Below the pieces are notes generated by a model. The model made no database searches, was not told the origin of the DNA, and saw only the letters and a list, made by a program, of their open reading frames with translations. Shown one piece after another: positions 42,963 to 52,263 of a stretch of 64,000 bases of DNA (positions are counted from its first letter, which is position 1; the number at the start of each line of letters is the position of its first letter). The stretch is from Bacteroides sp. (GTDB lineage: Bacteria > Bacteroidota > Bacteroidia > Bacteroidales > SM23-62), in contig DRHS01000137.1 of assembly GCA_011053095.1 (NCBI GenBank), forward strand, positions 1-64,000. Direction: 5' to 3'. The translations under genes and the position numbers were made by a program.

Positions 42963-44030
42963 ATGGGGATTATGAAACAAATTCAACCTAATAAAATAAT
43001 TGTTTTCTTCCTTGTCATTCTTTTTCCTTCAATGGGTATTATTCCGGCTCAACAAGAGCACGGAGAACCAAGCCTTTTATTCCGGTCAGATGAAACAATT
43101 GAGCTGACTCTGACAATGGGTATCAGGACTGTTCTCCGGGATGTTGGCGACGACAGGGAGCAGCATCCGGCCCGAATCTCATATTTATCTTCGAATGGTG
43201 AGATAGTGGAATTGCCCCTCAAGATAAGGACCCGGGGACATTTCAGAAGAGATCCGATGAATTGCGATTTCCCTCCTCTCAGATTAAATTTTGCTTCAAA
43301 AACATCCGGTAATACGATTTTTGAGGGACAGGACAAGTTAAAGCTTGTAACTCATTGCAGAACAAGGGGTAGTAAATACGAACAAAATGTCCTGAAAGAA
43401 TACCTGGTCTATCGTTTGTACAACCTGTTCACGGATGAGAGTTACCGGGTCCGGCTCGTAGAACTTACCTATGTTGACTCTCTCGGAAAAGTTGATACCC
43501 TTAATAGAATGGGATTTTTCATTGAGCCTAGCCAGCAGATGGCAGAGCGTAACAATTGCGAGGGGGTTCTGATAAAAAATGTACAGCAGGATCAATGCGA
43601 GCGCTATAAAACCAATGTAATGTCAGTGTTTCAATACATGGTAGGAAATACTGACTGGTCTATTCCGGCCGCACATAATATTGTCCTGATTAGAGAGGAG
43701 ATTACAGATCCCCCGATAACAGTACCCTTTGATTTCGATTGGTGTGGACTGGTAAACTCTTCCTATGCACTGCCTAATCCGGTGCTTGGAATTGACAATG
43801 TCAGGACTCGGCTGTTCCGGGGGTTTTGCAGATCTGAAAATGAATTCGAACTGGCCTTCCAGGAATTCAGGGACAGAGAGGAAGATATATTTAAAACAAT
43901 AGATTCTGTTCCGGGTTTATCGGATCGCGAACGCCAGAATGTGGTTAAATACATGGAGCAATTCTTTAAGGTCATAAACAAACCCAAACTGTCCCGTAAT
44001 GAATTTCTAAATAACTGCAGATCGGAATGA
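42963..44030 (+). CDS. Secreted CotH-like protein (tentative)
   Basis: 355 residues with a signal peptide (ending IPAQQ). The pattern LPLKIRTRGHFRR, then FPPLRLNF, then KLKLVTHCR with YEQNVLKEYLVYRLYNLF and YRVRLVELTY, follows the order of CotH-kinase proteins: a 'K-RGR--W----K--YRLKF' strand, a 'LL-----D--L-RN----' helix and a 'R-V-V--NG-Y-G-Y---E' strand. Later VPFDFDWCGLVNSSYA could be the D-x-D metal segment. The match is by arrangement and not by exact motif, so the call is tentative. Several cysteines (CDFPP, THCR, NNCEG, QDQCER) suggest disulfides. Confidence 0.5.
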   Translation: MGIMKQIQPNKIIVFFLVILFPSMGIIPAQQEHGEPSLLFRSDETIELTLTMGIRTVLRDVGDDREQHPARISYLSSNGEIVELPLKIRTRGHFRRDPMNCDFPPLRLNFASKTSGNTIFEGQDKLKLVTHCRTRGSKYEQNVLKEYLVYRLYNLFTDESYRVRLVELTYVDSLGKVDTLNRMGFFIEPSQQMAERNNCEGVLIKNVQQDQCERYKTNVMSVFQYMVGNTDWSIPAAHNIVLIREEITDPPITVPFDFDWCGLVNSSYALPNPVLGIDNVRTRLFRGFCRSENEFELAFQEFRDREEDIFKTIDSVPGLSDRERQNVVKYMEQFFKVINKPKLSRNEFLNNCRSE

Positions 44031-44070
44031 TTTCCGGGAAAACCGGGTGTGTATTTTCTTCAAATTATTA

Positions 44071-44078
44071 TAAATTTG
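44071..44078 (+). promoter_or_regulatory. -7 promoter element (TAAATTTG) of the M16 peptidase pair
   Basis: Exact TAnnTTTG match ending 25 bases before the ATG at 44104. Confidence 0.5.
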
Positions 44079-44103
44079 ATTCATAATCATAATGTATTAA
44101 GTC

Positions 44104-45435
44104 ATGCGCATAAAAACCTTTCGTATTTGTATTCTGTTTCTGTGGATCTTCAGCCTTTCATTATTCGGACAACAGAATAAAATTGAGTTTCAGGAATTCG
44201 ATCTGGAAAACGGCCTTCATGTGATCCTTCATGAGGATAACAGTTCTCCCATCGTAGCCATAAATATCACATATCATGTAGGATCAAAAAATGAGCAGCC
44301 GAACAGAACAGGCTTTGCCCATTTTTTTGAACATCTCATGTTTGAAGGATCCGAATATGTTGAACGGGGTGAATTTCATGATTATATTCAAAACGCCGGC
44401 GGGGTGAACAATGCCGAAACATCGTTTGATTATACAATGTATTACGAGATCCTGCCTTCCAACCAGTTGGAACTTGGGTTGTGGCTTGAATCTGAGCGGC
44501 TTATGCATCTTCGAATCGATAGTGCCGGAGTTGAAACCCAGCGAAATGTTGTAAAAGAAGAGCGTCGTCAAACATTCGATAACCAGCCCTACGGATCAAT
44601 TCTTGAAGAAGTTTTCTCCAACTCATTCACCCACCATCCTTACCGCTGGGTACCCATAGGGAATATTCAATATATCGACCAGGCAAAGCTTGAAGAATTT
44701 ATTGAATTCCATGAACATTTTTATGTGCCGGAAAATGCTGTGCTGGTCATCGCAGGAGATTTCGAATATTCACATGCCAGGAAATTGGTTGAAGCATACT
44801 TTGGGGATATCCCTAATGGCGGACATGAGATTTATCGCCCGGATGTAACTGAAGCTGTGCCTTCAGAGGAAATCAGGAAAAACGTCTATGACAATATTCA
44901 ATTGCCAGCGGTATTCACGGCCTACCGTATGCCAGGAATGGGAGATCCTGACACCTATGCGCTGGAAATGCTACAAACCTTGCTTGCTGGGGGACAAAGT
45001 TCACGGATTTATAAATCTGTTGTTGACAACCAGCAACTTGCCGTCGAAGCAGGTGCTATTCCTTTCGATCTTGAAGATGCTGGTCTTTTTATTGTATATG
45101 GATTTGCCAATATGGGAGTTCCTCTGGAAGATATTGAGGCAGCTCTTGATGAAGAAATCCTGAAGGTCGTTGAAAAGGGACTTACCGAAAGGGAGTTTCA
45201 AAAGCTTGCCAACCAGACTGAAAATGATTTCATCAGCCAGAATACAACCATGTCAGGTATTTCAACAAATCTTGCGGACTATTATACGTTCTTCGGGGAT
45301 CCGGAACTTATAAACACTGAAATTGAAAAGTACCTCGCTGTAACACCGGAAGATATAGTGGCTGTTGCAAAAAAATACCTTGTGCCTGAAAATCGCGTGG
45401 TCCTGCATTACCTTCCAAAAGAACAGCAACAATAA
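44104..45435 (+). CDS. M16-family zinc peptidase (catalytic subunit)
   Basis: 443 residues with an N-terminal signal peptide (ends SLFGQ). The inverted zinc motif is H73-F-F-E-H77 in FAHFFEHLMFEGSEY, with the distal glutamate in VVKEERRQTFDNQPYG. Two half domains of about 210 residues each make up the M16B chain. It starts a pair with the gene 12 bases downstream, which lacks the zinc motif; the pair would assemble as one chamber, like mitochondrial processing peptidase, in the periplasm. Confidence 0.9.
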   Translation: MRIKTFRICILFLWIFSLSLFGQQNKIEFQEFDLENGLHVILHEDNSSPIVAINITYHVGSKNEQPNRTGFAHFFEHLMFEGSEYVERGEFHDYIQNAGGVNNAETSFDYTMYYEILPSNQLELGLWLESERLMHLRIDSAGVETQRNVVKEERRQTFDNQPYGSILEEVFSNSFTHHPYRWVPIGNIQYIDQAKLEEFIEFHEHFYVPENAVLVIAGDFEYSHARKLVEAYFGDIPNGGHEIYRPDVTEAVPSEEIRKNVYDNIQLPAVFTAYRMPGMGDPDTYALEMLQTLLAGGQSSRIYKSVVDNQQLAVEAGAIPFDLEDAGLFIVYGFANMGVPLEDIEAALDEEILKVVEKGLTEREFQKLANQTENDFISQNTTMSGISTNLADYYTFFGDPELINTEIEKYLAVTPEDIVAVAKKYLVPENRVVLHYLPKEQQQ

Positions 45436-45447
45436 AATCCGACACAC

Positions 45448-47526
45448 ATGAAATACAGACAGATCCTTTTATTCGTTTTCGCATTTATACCAATAATTCT
45501 TTCAGCCCAGATTGATCGGAGCAAAGCACCTGAAGCGGGACCTGCACCGGATATAAAGGTCGGAGAGTACAATTCTTTCGAATTAAAAAATGGCCTGAAA
45601 GTTTTTGTTGTCGAGAATCACAAAATTCCACGTGTTTCCTATTCTCTTATATTGAATATTGATCCTTTCACCGAGGGAGACAGTAATGGCTATTCGGCAA
45701 TTACGGGTGATCTGCTTGGAACTGCAACCACAACGCGGACCAAGGATCAGATCGACGAGGAAGTTGATTTTATCGGTGCCTCTCTCAGCAGTTCGTCCGG
45801 CTCTGTTTATGGAGCGTCACTGAAAAAACATAACGATAAGCTTCTTGAACTCATGTCGGATGTACTTCTAAATCCGATATTCAACCAGGATGAACTTGAC
45901 AAGATAAAGAAACAGACCATCTCCAACCTTGCCGCCAGCAAAACGGATCCTTCCTCCATCTCAGCGGTTGTAAAGGACGCGCTTATGTATGGGAAAGATC
46001 ATCCATATGGTGAAGTAGTAACAGAGGCCACGGTAGAATCTATAACTCTTGAAATGTGTGAGCAATATTACAGCACCTATTTCAAGCCAAACATAGCATA
46101 CCTGGCCATCGTGGGGGATGTCAACCTTAAAGAGGCCAAAAAACTTACCAAAAAATACTTTGGGAAATGGGTCGCAGGAGTTGTTCCTTCTCACACCTAT
46201 CCGGTGCCGGTTGTTCCGGAATCTGTTCATGTATCTGTTGTGGACAGGCCCCATGCCGTCCAAAGTGTGATAAAAGTGGCCCACCCGGTAACCTTTACTG
46301 TCGGAATGGAGGATTATGTTCATGGAAGGGTTATGAATCTCATGCTTGGAGGCAGCGTAGCCCGTCTGGACCAGAACCTCAGGGAAACGCACGCCTATAC
46401 CTACGGAGTAAATTCTTCCCTTAGCCAGGATAAATGGATTGGCAATTTCTCAGTTACTACGGATGTCAGAAATGAAGTGACGGATTCTGCTGTTTACCAG
46501 ATTCTTTACGAGCTCAACAGGATTCGGACTGAAACTGCTTCCACAAAGGAGGTGGAAAAAATAAAGAATTACATGTCCGGCAACTTTGCCCTTGCCCTGG
46601 AACAGCCAGGTACGGTAGCTCGCTTTGCATTAAACATTGCTCTTTACAATTTGCCGGAGGATTATTATGCCAATTACCTGAAGCGAATATCCGAGGTAAC
46701 CCCGGAAAGCATTCAGTCGGCCGCACAGAAATATATAAAGCCTGAAAATTGTCATATTGTAGTTGTGGGAAAAGCCGATGAGTTTGCCGATAAGCTTGCT
46801 GCTTTCAGTCCCACGAGCACCATCGACTATTACGATGCTGAAGGTACCTGGATAGATCCTGCAGAAATGAAGGCGGAATTGCCTGCAGGACTCACTGCCG
46901 AAAAAGTGGTGGAAAAATATCTTGCTGCCATCGGGGGAAGATCAGTACTTGAGTCCATTAAGGATATTTCCATAAAAATGAAAATGGAGGTTCAGGGGAT
47001 GAGTCTTGATTCTGAGGTATTGAGAAAGGCCCCTGATAAGTTTTTAATGAGTATGAGTATGGACGGAAACATCATGCAGCTGACTAGTTTTGATGGTAGC
47101 ATTGGAAAAACGACAGGAATGCAGGGCGAGCAGGTAATGGAAGGTGATGACCTGGAAGCAATGAAGGTCCAGTCTGCATTCATGCCAGAACTTAACTACT
47201 CCGGATTGGGATATGCTATTAAACTGCAGTCAATAGAAAAAAATGAGGGCTCTGATGCTTACAAAGTCGAAATAACAGACCCTCTGGGTGAAGTTAGTTT
47301 TGCATACTATGATATTGAATCGGGTTACCTTGTCAGAGAGGAACAAACTCAGGAAACTCCAAATGGACCCTCGTTCCAATCTACAAACATGAGTGATTAC
47401 AGGGAGGTTGGTGGAATAATGTATCCCCATAAAATGGTAATTGGCATGGGTCCTCAAACCATTACCGGGATAACAACCAGCGTAGAATTTAATACTGGCA
47501 TTGAAGATTCTGTTTTTCAAAAATAG
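45448..47526 (+). CDS. M16-family non-catalytic subunit with C-terminal LolA-like domain
   Basis: 692 residues with a signal peptide ending LSAQ. Residues about 30-450 are an M16 chain in which the HxxEH position reads SAITGDLLGTAT, so it binds no zinc and serves as the partner of the upstream catalytic chain. Residues about 475-690, starting LTAEKVVEKYLAAIGGRSVLESI, form an extra beta domain like the LolA/DUF4292-type lipoprotein-sorting fold (ISIKMKMEVQGMS, YPHKMVIGMG). This adds about 230 residues beyond a normal M16 subunit. It ends 2 bases before dtd. Confidence 0.82.
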   Translation: MKYRQILLFVFAFIPIILSAQIDRSKAPEAGPAPDIKVGEYNSFELKNGLKVFVVENHKIPRVSYSLILNIDPFTEGDSNGYSAITGDLLGTATTTRTKDQIDEEVDFIGASLSSSSGSVYGASLKKHNDKLLELMSDVLLNPIFNQDELDKIKKQTISNLAASKTDPSSISAVVKDALMYGKDHPYGEVVTEATVESITLEMCEQYYSTYFKPNIAYLAIVGDVNLKEAKKLTKKYFGKWVAGVVPSHTYPVPVVPESVHVSVVDRPHAVQSVIKVAHPVTFTVGMEDYVHGRVMNLMLGGSVARLDQNLRETHAYTYGVNSSLSQDKWIGNFSVTTDVRNEVTDSAVYQILYELNRIRTETASTKEVEKIKNYMSGNFALALEQPGTVARFALNIALYNLPEDYYANYLKRISEVTPESIQSAAQKYIKPENCHIVVVGKADEFADKLAAFSPTSTIDYYDAEGTWIDPAEMKAELPAGLTAEKVVEKYLAAIGGRSVLESIKDISIKMKMEVQGMSLDSEVLRKAPDKFLMSMSMDGNIMQLTSFDGSIGKTTGMQGEQVMEGDDLEAMKVQSAFMPELNYSGLGYAIKLQSIEKNEGSDAYKVEITDPLGEVSFAYYDIESGYLVREEQTQETPNGPSFQSTNMSDYREVGGIMYPHKMVIGMGPQTITGITTSVEFNTGIEDSVFQK

Positions 47527-47528
47527 AA

Positions 47529-47981
47529 ATGAGGGCAGTAATTCAGCGTGTTCAAAAAGCTTCTGTATCTATTGAGGGAGAAGTAAAGTCCGCCATCGGG
47601 CCCGGCCTTCTTGTCCTTCTGGGGATCGAAGATTCTGATCTTCCGGAAGATGCTGAATGGCTCAGTGGTAAAATTGCCCGCCTGAGAGTTTTCCGTGATA
47701 CCCATGGTACAATGAATCTATCTCTTGAGGAATCCGGGGGGGAAATTCTCGTGATCAGCCAGTTTACACTTCATGCCAGTACTAAAAAGGGAAACAGGCC
47801 ATCTTATATCCGTGCTGCCAGGCCTGAAACTGCCATTCCCTTATATGATAAGTTTATTGATCTCCTTGAATCTGAAACAGGTAAAAGGGTGTTGACAGGA
47901 GAATTTGGAGCTTATATGCAGGTTGAACTCATCAATGACGGACCCGTAACAATTATAGTCGACACCAAAAACCGGGAATAA
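47529..47981 (+). CDS. dtd: D-aminoacyl-tRNA deacylase
   Basis: 150 residues, full Dtd length. It opens MRAVIQRVQKASVSIEGE, and it has the two catalytic motifs SQFTLHA and (N)DGPVTI near residues 76 and 137. It removes D-amino acids (and glycine from tRNA-Ala) from mischarged tRNAs. It starts 2 bases after the M16 stop, so it is probably expressed with the peptidase pair. Confidence 0.95.
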   Translation: MRAVIQRVQKASVSIEGEVKSAIGPGLLVLLGIEDSDLPEDAEWLSGKIARLRVFRDTHGTMNLSLEESGGEILVISQFTLHASTKKGNRPSYIRAARPETAIPLYDKFIDLLESETGKRVLTGEFGAYMQVELINDGPVTIIVDTKNRE

Positions 47982-48107
47982 TAGTTTGTTTCAGATCCCC
48001 TCATTCCCAGTATCCATAACCCATTTCCAGGATCCGTCTGTCTGCTTCTTCCAGATACTAAGGTATTTCCAAAAGGTTTGTATTTTTATTCTTCAAATAT
48101 AGATATC

Positions 48108-48980
48108 ATGAGCCACATTGCCAGCCTGAGTTTCGAAAAACTTAAGCCAATTCTAGACAGGATTGGTTCCGAAGAAAAGTTGGGAAAGTCCCTGGATAAT
48201 CTAAAGCTGATGTTCAGCCTTATTGATCTGACAAGCCTTAATACCGATGATACAGCAGACAAGATCAAAAAAATGTGCCTTAAAGTAAACGGAATAAAAG
48301 ATCAATTCCCCGGTGTTCCAAATGTTGGTGCCGTTTGTGTTTATCCTTCAATGGTCCATGCCGTAAAGACAAATCTTCTTGCAGAAGGTGTCGGAATTGC
48401 TTCTGTTGCTGCCGGGTTCCCTTCTTCCCAGACTTTTCTCCAGGTTAAGGAAATGGAAAGTAAACTAGCTGTTGATTCCGGGGCCACCGAGATTGATATC
48501 GTAATTTCGGTTGGCCGCTTCCTTGATGCCGATTATGAATTTATGTCAGAAGAGATCCGGAAGATCCGGGAAATCATATCCCCTGCCAAACTTAAAGTTA
48601 TACTTGAAACGGGACTCCTCTCATCCCCAGGACAGATTTACAAGGCCTCTGTGACATGCCTACAGGCGGGTGCCGATTTTATTAAAACCTCCACCGGAAA
48701 AATACAACCGGCAGCAACTCCTGAAGCCGTTCTTGTAATGTGCCATGCACTGAAAGACTTTTTTGATGAGACCGGCAGAAAGGCCGGAATAAAACCTGCC
48801 GGAGGTATCAGCACTGCCGATGAGGCACTTATGTATGCGGGTATTATTAAATCTACCCTCGGAACGGATTGGCTTGATCCAAAATTGTTCCGGATCGGTG
48901 CCAGCCGTCTGGCTAACCAGATCCTCTCGGAAATCTCACATTTAAAATCAGGTATAGCAGAGGATGTGAGCTATTTCTAA
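48108..48980 (+). CDS. deoC: Deoxyribose-phosphate aldolase
   Basis: 290 residues from the ATG at 48108, the long DeoC form. The Schiff-base lysine is Lys193 in ADFIKTSTGK and the proton-relay lysine is in GIKPAGGI; VGAVCVYP and IDIVISVGRFL are further family blocks. It splits 2-deoxyribose-5-phosphate to acetaldehyde and glyceraldehyde-3-phosphate. The 126-base gap upstream shows a TATTTTTA-like box near 48079; an in-frame TTG at 48078 is unlikely as a start because it lies in that region. Confidence 0.93.
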   Translation: MSHIASLSFEKLKPILDRIGSEEKLGKSLDNLKLMFSLIDLTSLNTDDTADKIKKMCLKVNGIKDQFPGVPNVGAVCVYPSMVHAVKTNLLAEGVGIASVAAGFPSSQTFLQVKEMESKLAVDSGATEIDIVISVGRFLDADYEFMSEEIRKIREIISPAKLKVILETGLLSSPGQIYKASVTCLQAGADFIKTSTGKIQPAATPEAVLVMCHALKDFFDETGRKAGIKPAGGISTADEALMYAGIIKSTLGTDWLDPKLFRIGASRLANQILSEISHLKSGIAEDVSYF

Positions 48981-49004
48981 GTCCTTATTCTTTGGGATAT
49001 TTGC

Positions 49005-49012
49005 TATCTTTG
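49005..49012 (+). promoter_or_regulatory. -7 promoter element (TATCTTTG) of the DUF4271 gene
   Basis: Exact TAnnTTTG match ending 6 bases before an in-frame GTG at 49019, so the mRNA may start at or next to the start codon. Confidence 0.6.
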
Positions 49013-49018
49013 CCACCT

Positions 49019-50083
49019 GTGAATTCAACCTTTTTCTTTTACCAGGATACCACTGCAGTAGTACCCTCTGATACGGTTACCAGCATCCGCAAATTCAGGG
49101 TGGAGGAGGCAGATGATATTTTCAGAGCAATGGAAAAAAGAGAGGAGGAAATTGATTCCATTGCCCGGGTACGTGCCTACTATGCTTATTTGAGATCAAT
49201 TGAACAGGAGGAACCCGAGGGATTTGACACATCGGCAGTTCCCTATTATTTTGTGGCTGATTCACTTGTGCCGGCTGAAAATCCTTTGAGCTATCTCAAA
49301 CAGCGATTTCATTCATCCAGGGATACATCCAAGCCCGTCTTTATTGAAAAGCTTGTTGCTACCGAAACCGTTGCAGCAGAATACCCGGGAGAAAACCAGT
49401 TGTTATCATCTGTTCCCTCGCATGAAACTCGCCCTGACTGGTTACTTGGTATCATTATCGGAAGCCTGGTCCTGCTTGCCTGGCTTAAACTTTTCTATAA
49501 TAAGTTTCTTGACCAGACAATTCAATCTGTAGCCAACTACCAGTTATCAACCAAATTGTTAAGAGATCAGAATATTTTTTCCAGGAGGGTGGCATTTGTT
49601 CTGAATATAAATTTTGTTCTTGTAGGAGCTTCCTATGTTTATCTGCTGTTTGGTTTTCTCCGTATAAGGCCGTTTCCCCTGAATGATTTACTCTCATATT
49701 TTGGATATGCCGGAATCATTTTGGGATTATTGATCCTCAGATTTGTTGTTTCTCACCTGATCGGATACGTTTTTAACAGGCATTTTGAGTTTCGTGAGTA
49801 CCTTCATCAAATATTGTTGATTTATAAAAGTCTTGGGGTATACATGCTTATTCTAGTCATCGGAATAGCCTATATACGGGATGATCTGCGAGTTTACCTT
49901 ATATATATATCCGGGGTTTTACTAGTTGCTGCTTTCATTCTCAGGATCGCTAAGGGAATGAAAATCATATTAAATAATAAAGATATTTTAATTTTTTATT
50001 TGATTTTATACCTTTGTACCCTTGAAATTATACCCTTACTGATTTTTTACAGGTTTTTTTCTTCGTCGTTTTTGGCGGGATAG
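49019..50083 (+). CDS. DUF4271 integral membrane protein
   Basis: About 354 residues from GTG 49019. The N-terminal ~140 residues are soluble and low in structure (EEADDIFRAMEKREEEID), followed by seven to eight membrane segments from residue ~145 (LLGIIIGSLVLLAWLKLF). It matches DUF4271 proteins of Bacteroidota by layout and by its position just upstream of hemD. Their function is unknown. An in-frame TTG at 48992 is ruled out because it precedes the -7 box. The hemD gene starts 17 bases downstream. Confidence 0.75.
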   Translation: MNSTFFFYQDTTAVVPSDTVTSIRKFRVEEADDIFRAMEKREEEIDSIARVRAYYAYLRSIEQEEPEGFDTSAVPYYFVADSLVPAENPLSYLKQRFHSSRDTSKPVFIEKLVATETVAAEYPGENQLLSSVPSHETRPDWLLGIIIGSLVLLAWLKLFYNKFLDQTIQSVANYQLSTKLLRDQNIFSRRVAFVLNINFVLVGASYVYLLFGFLRIRPFPLNDLLSYFGYAGIILGLLILRFVVSHLIGYVFNRHFEFREYLHQILLIYKSLGVYMLILVIGIAYIRDDLRVYLIYISGVLLVAAFILRIAKGMKIILNNKDILIFYLILYLCTLEIIPLLIFYRFFSSSFLAG

Positions 50084-50100
50084 GATTAAAAGAAAGCTTT

Positions 50101-50856
50101 ATGAAGATAAAGAAAATACTTGTTTCTCAACCAAGTCCGGAAAACGGAAAATCTCCATATTACGATTTAGCTGAAAATAACAATCTTCAGATTGATTTCA
50201 GGCCTTTTATCCATGTGGAAGGTATACCTGCCAAAGAATTCAGGCAGGAGCGGATAGATATTCTCGAGCATACCGCTGTTATATTTACAAGCAAGACTTC
50301 GGCAGATCATTTTTTCAGGATCTGTGAAGAACTACGAATTACGGTTCCTGATACCATGAAGTACTTCTGTATATCAGAATCAACTGCTTATTATCTGCAG
50401 AAGTATATTGTCTATCGCAAGAGAAAGATATTTTACGGGAACGGTAAATTCTCAGACCTGATGGACCTGATCTACAAGCACAAGGAGGAAAATTTTCTCG
50501 TCCCCCTTTCAGACATCCACAAGGAAGAGATTCCAAAAACCCTCAAGGAACAAAAGATCAAGTACACTAAGGCTATCATTTACAGGACCGTCTGCTCCGA
50601 TTTGAAAGACATTCCTGTTGAGGATTATGATATGCTGGTATTTTTCAGTCCATCCGGTATTAAATCTCTCAGGCAGAATTTTCCTGCCTTCGAACAGGAG
50701 GGTATCAAGATTGCTTCCTTTGGTACTACTACTGCGGATGCTGTTGAACAGGCGGGATTCAGACTGGATGTCAAGGCTCCCATGCCTGAAGCTCCTTCCA
50801 TGACAATGGCGCTTGACCAGTACATAAAAACCCACAATAAAAATTCCGGAAAATAA
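50101..50856 (+). CDS. hemD: Uroporphyrinogen-III synthase
   Basis: 251 residues in the two-lobed HemD layout: KKILVSQPSPENG at the N-terminus, AVIFTSKTSADHFF and LVFFSPSGIKSLRQNF as the two lobe motifs, and IASFGTTTADAVEQAGF near the C-terminus. The enzyme closes and isomerises hydroxymethylbilane in heme and siroheme synthesis. Other hem genes are not in the window. It is co-transcribed with DUF4271 (17 bases) and followed after 41 bases by rnpA. Confidence 0.88.
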   Translation: MKIKKILVSQPSPENGKSPYYDLAENNNLQIDFRPFIHVEGIPAKEFRQERIDILEHTAVIFTSKTSADHFFRICEELRITVPDTMKYFCISESTAYYLQKYIVYRKRKIFYGNGKFSDLMDLIYKHKEENFLVPLSDIHKEEIPKTLKEQKIKYTKAIIYRTVCSDLKDIPVEDYDMLVFFSPSGIKSLRQNFPAFEQEGIKIASFGTTTADAVEQAGFRLDVKAPMPEAPSMTMALDQYIKTHNKNSGK

Positions 50857-50897
50857 TCTTTTTTTAACTTAGTGGTTCACTGCCAGGAAGGATAGCT

Positions 50898-51287
50898 ATG
50901 TCCACCAAGCAAACACTTAGTAAAGATGAACGACTGAAAAGCAGCCTTGGCATTGAGGACCTGCTTAAGAACGGACATACAGAATCCGGATTTCCATTAA
51001 AAATCTTTTGGTCATATTCCGGAGACTCCCGGCAAAAATCCCCTGTGAGAGTAGCAGTTCTGGTTCCCCGTCGCAAATTTAAGAGAGCAGTTGACCGGAA
51101 TTTGATGAAAAGACGCATCAGGGAAGCATATCGACTTAATAAAAATCTAATCTATGAACCCCTGGCTGAGAGGAATTTGAACATTTCACTTATAATTTTG
51201 TTTCTGTCTGATGAGTTTATATCTTTCGAACGCCTCGAATCGGGAATGCAGGTACTGCTCCTGAGGCTTGTTAAAAAACTTTCGTAA
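50898..51287 (+). CDS. rnpA: Ribonuclease P protein component
   Basis: 129 residues. The RNR signature is clear: FKRAVDRNLMKRRIREAYR, preceded by VRVAVLVPRRK. It binds the RNase P RNA and helps tRNA 5' processing. As often in Bacteroidota it is not next to rpmH or dnaA but behind hemD. The MORN/TonB gene starts 5 bases downstream. Confidence 0.93.
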   Translation: MSTKQTLSKDERLKSSLGIEDLLKNGHTESGFPLKIFWSYSGDSRQKSPVRVAVLVPRRKFKRAVDRNLMKRRIREAYRLNKNLIYEPLAERNLNISLIILFLSDEFISFERLESGMQVLLLRLVKKLS

Positions 51288-51292
51288 AACAC

Positions 51293-52171
51293 ATGCTCCA
51301 TAAATTGTTTCTTATATCCCTGATGTTTGCATCCCTGCCCGGAATGGCCCAGGTACTCGATACAATGTATTTTGACCAGAATTGGGAACAGACTACTAAA
51401 TCAGAGTCCCACTATTATCGTTATATTTCCATTGATACCTCAGGGGATATCAGGTTTTTTGTTGAAGACTATTTTGGAGGGGGACAAATACAAATGACCG
51501 GTACTTATAAATCCATCCGGCCTGATGATAAGGATGGCCATTTTATTTATTATTATGAGGACGGGGGAAAACAAATGGAATGCTATTACCGTGATAATAT
51601 ATTGCACGGACCTCTTCGGGAGTGGTATCCTACAGGGCAGGCTGAATCTTTTCAGGAATTTAGCGGTGGGGTTCTGGATGGGGAATTTACATCCTGGCGA
51701 GAGGATGGAAGCAAGAAACTGAATGCGCGCTACCACGGTGGAACAAAGCATGGGAATTTTCATTCTTTCTATCCCAACGGACAGATGGTCCGCAATGACT
51801 ATTTCGAAAATGACAGGCTTGTTGAAGGAAAGTGTTTCTCTCCGGAAGGCGAACCCCTTGAATACTTTCCATATGTAAAGATGCCCGAATTCCCGGGAGG
51901 TCAGCCGGCATTGTACAAGTTTGTAGAAAAAGAATTAAAATATCCCCATGAAGCTAAAAAAAACAACTTTGAAGGAGCTGTTTTGATCCTGTTCACAATT
52001 GATGAGGAAGGATATGTGAGAGATCCCAGGGTGGTAAACGGCAACCGTGATTCTTTCAATAATGAAGCAATACGCGTAGTAAATTCATTCCCCCGCTGGA
52101 ACCCGGGAGAAGTAGATGGGATTGCATCCCCGATACAGGTGAGCGTCCCTATTGAATTCCGTCTTCGATAA
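51293..52171 (+). CDS. Secreted MORN-type (YwqK) repeat protein with TonB C-terminal domain
   Basis: 292 residues. It has a cleavable signal peptide ending GMAQ at residue ~19. Residues about 60-190 contain repeats of the MORN/YwqK type (GHFIYYYEDGGKQ, GPLREWYPTGQAE, GEFTSWREDGSKK, GNFHSFYPNGQM). Residues about 195-292 are a TonB C-terminal domain (FPGGQPALYKFVEKELKYP, then GAVLILFTIDEEG and FPRWNPG). Classic TonB proteins have a membrane anchor and a proline-rich span; neither is present, so it is probably not an energy transducer in the usual sense. Confidence 0.8.
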   Translation: MLHKLFLISLMFASLPGMAQVLDTMYFDQNWEQTTKSESHYYRYISIDTSGDIRFFVEDYFGGGQIQMTGTYKSIRPDDKDGHFIYYYEDGGKQMECYYRDNILHGPLREWYPTGQAESFQEFSGGVLDGEFTSWREDGSKKLNARYHGGTKHGNFHSFYPNGQMVRNDYFENDRLVEGKCFSPEGEPLEYFPYVKMPEFPGGQPALYKFVEKELKYPHEAKKNNFEGAVLILFTIDEEGYVRDPRVVNGNRDSFNNEAIRVVNSFPRWNPGEVDGIASPIQVSVPIEFRLR

Positions 52172-52210
52172 TTAAATATTCTGTTCCGGTTTATTTCCTG
52201 CCAGATTTAC

Positions 52211-52218
52211 TAATTTTG
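52211..52218 (+). promoter_or_regulatory. -7 promoter element (TAATTTTG) of the alpha-2-macroglobulin gene
   Basis: Exact TAnnTTTG match. It lies 45 bases before the ATG at 52264 and overlaps an in-frame TTG at 52216, which argues against that TTG as start. Confidence 0.5.
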
Positions 52219-52263
52219 GTTAGAGTCAATTCCTATTTCCGGTATTTACCAAACTCATTAGTG

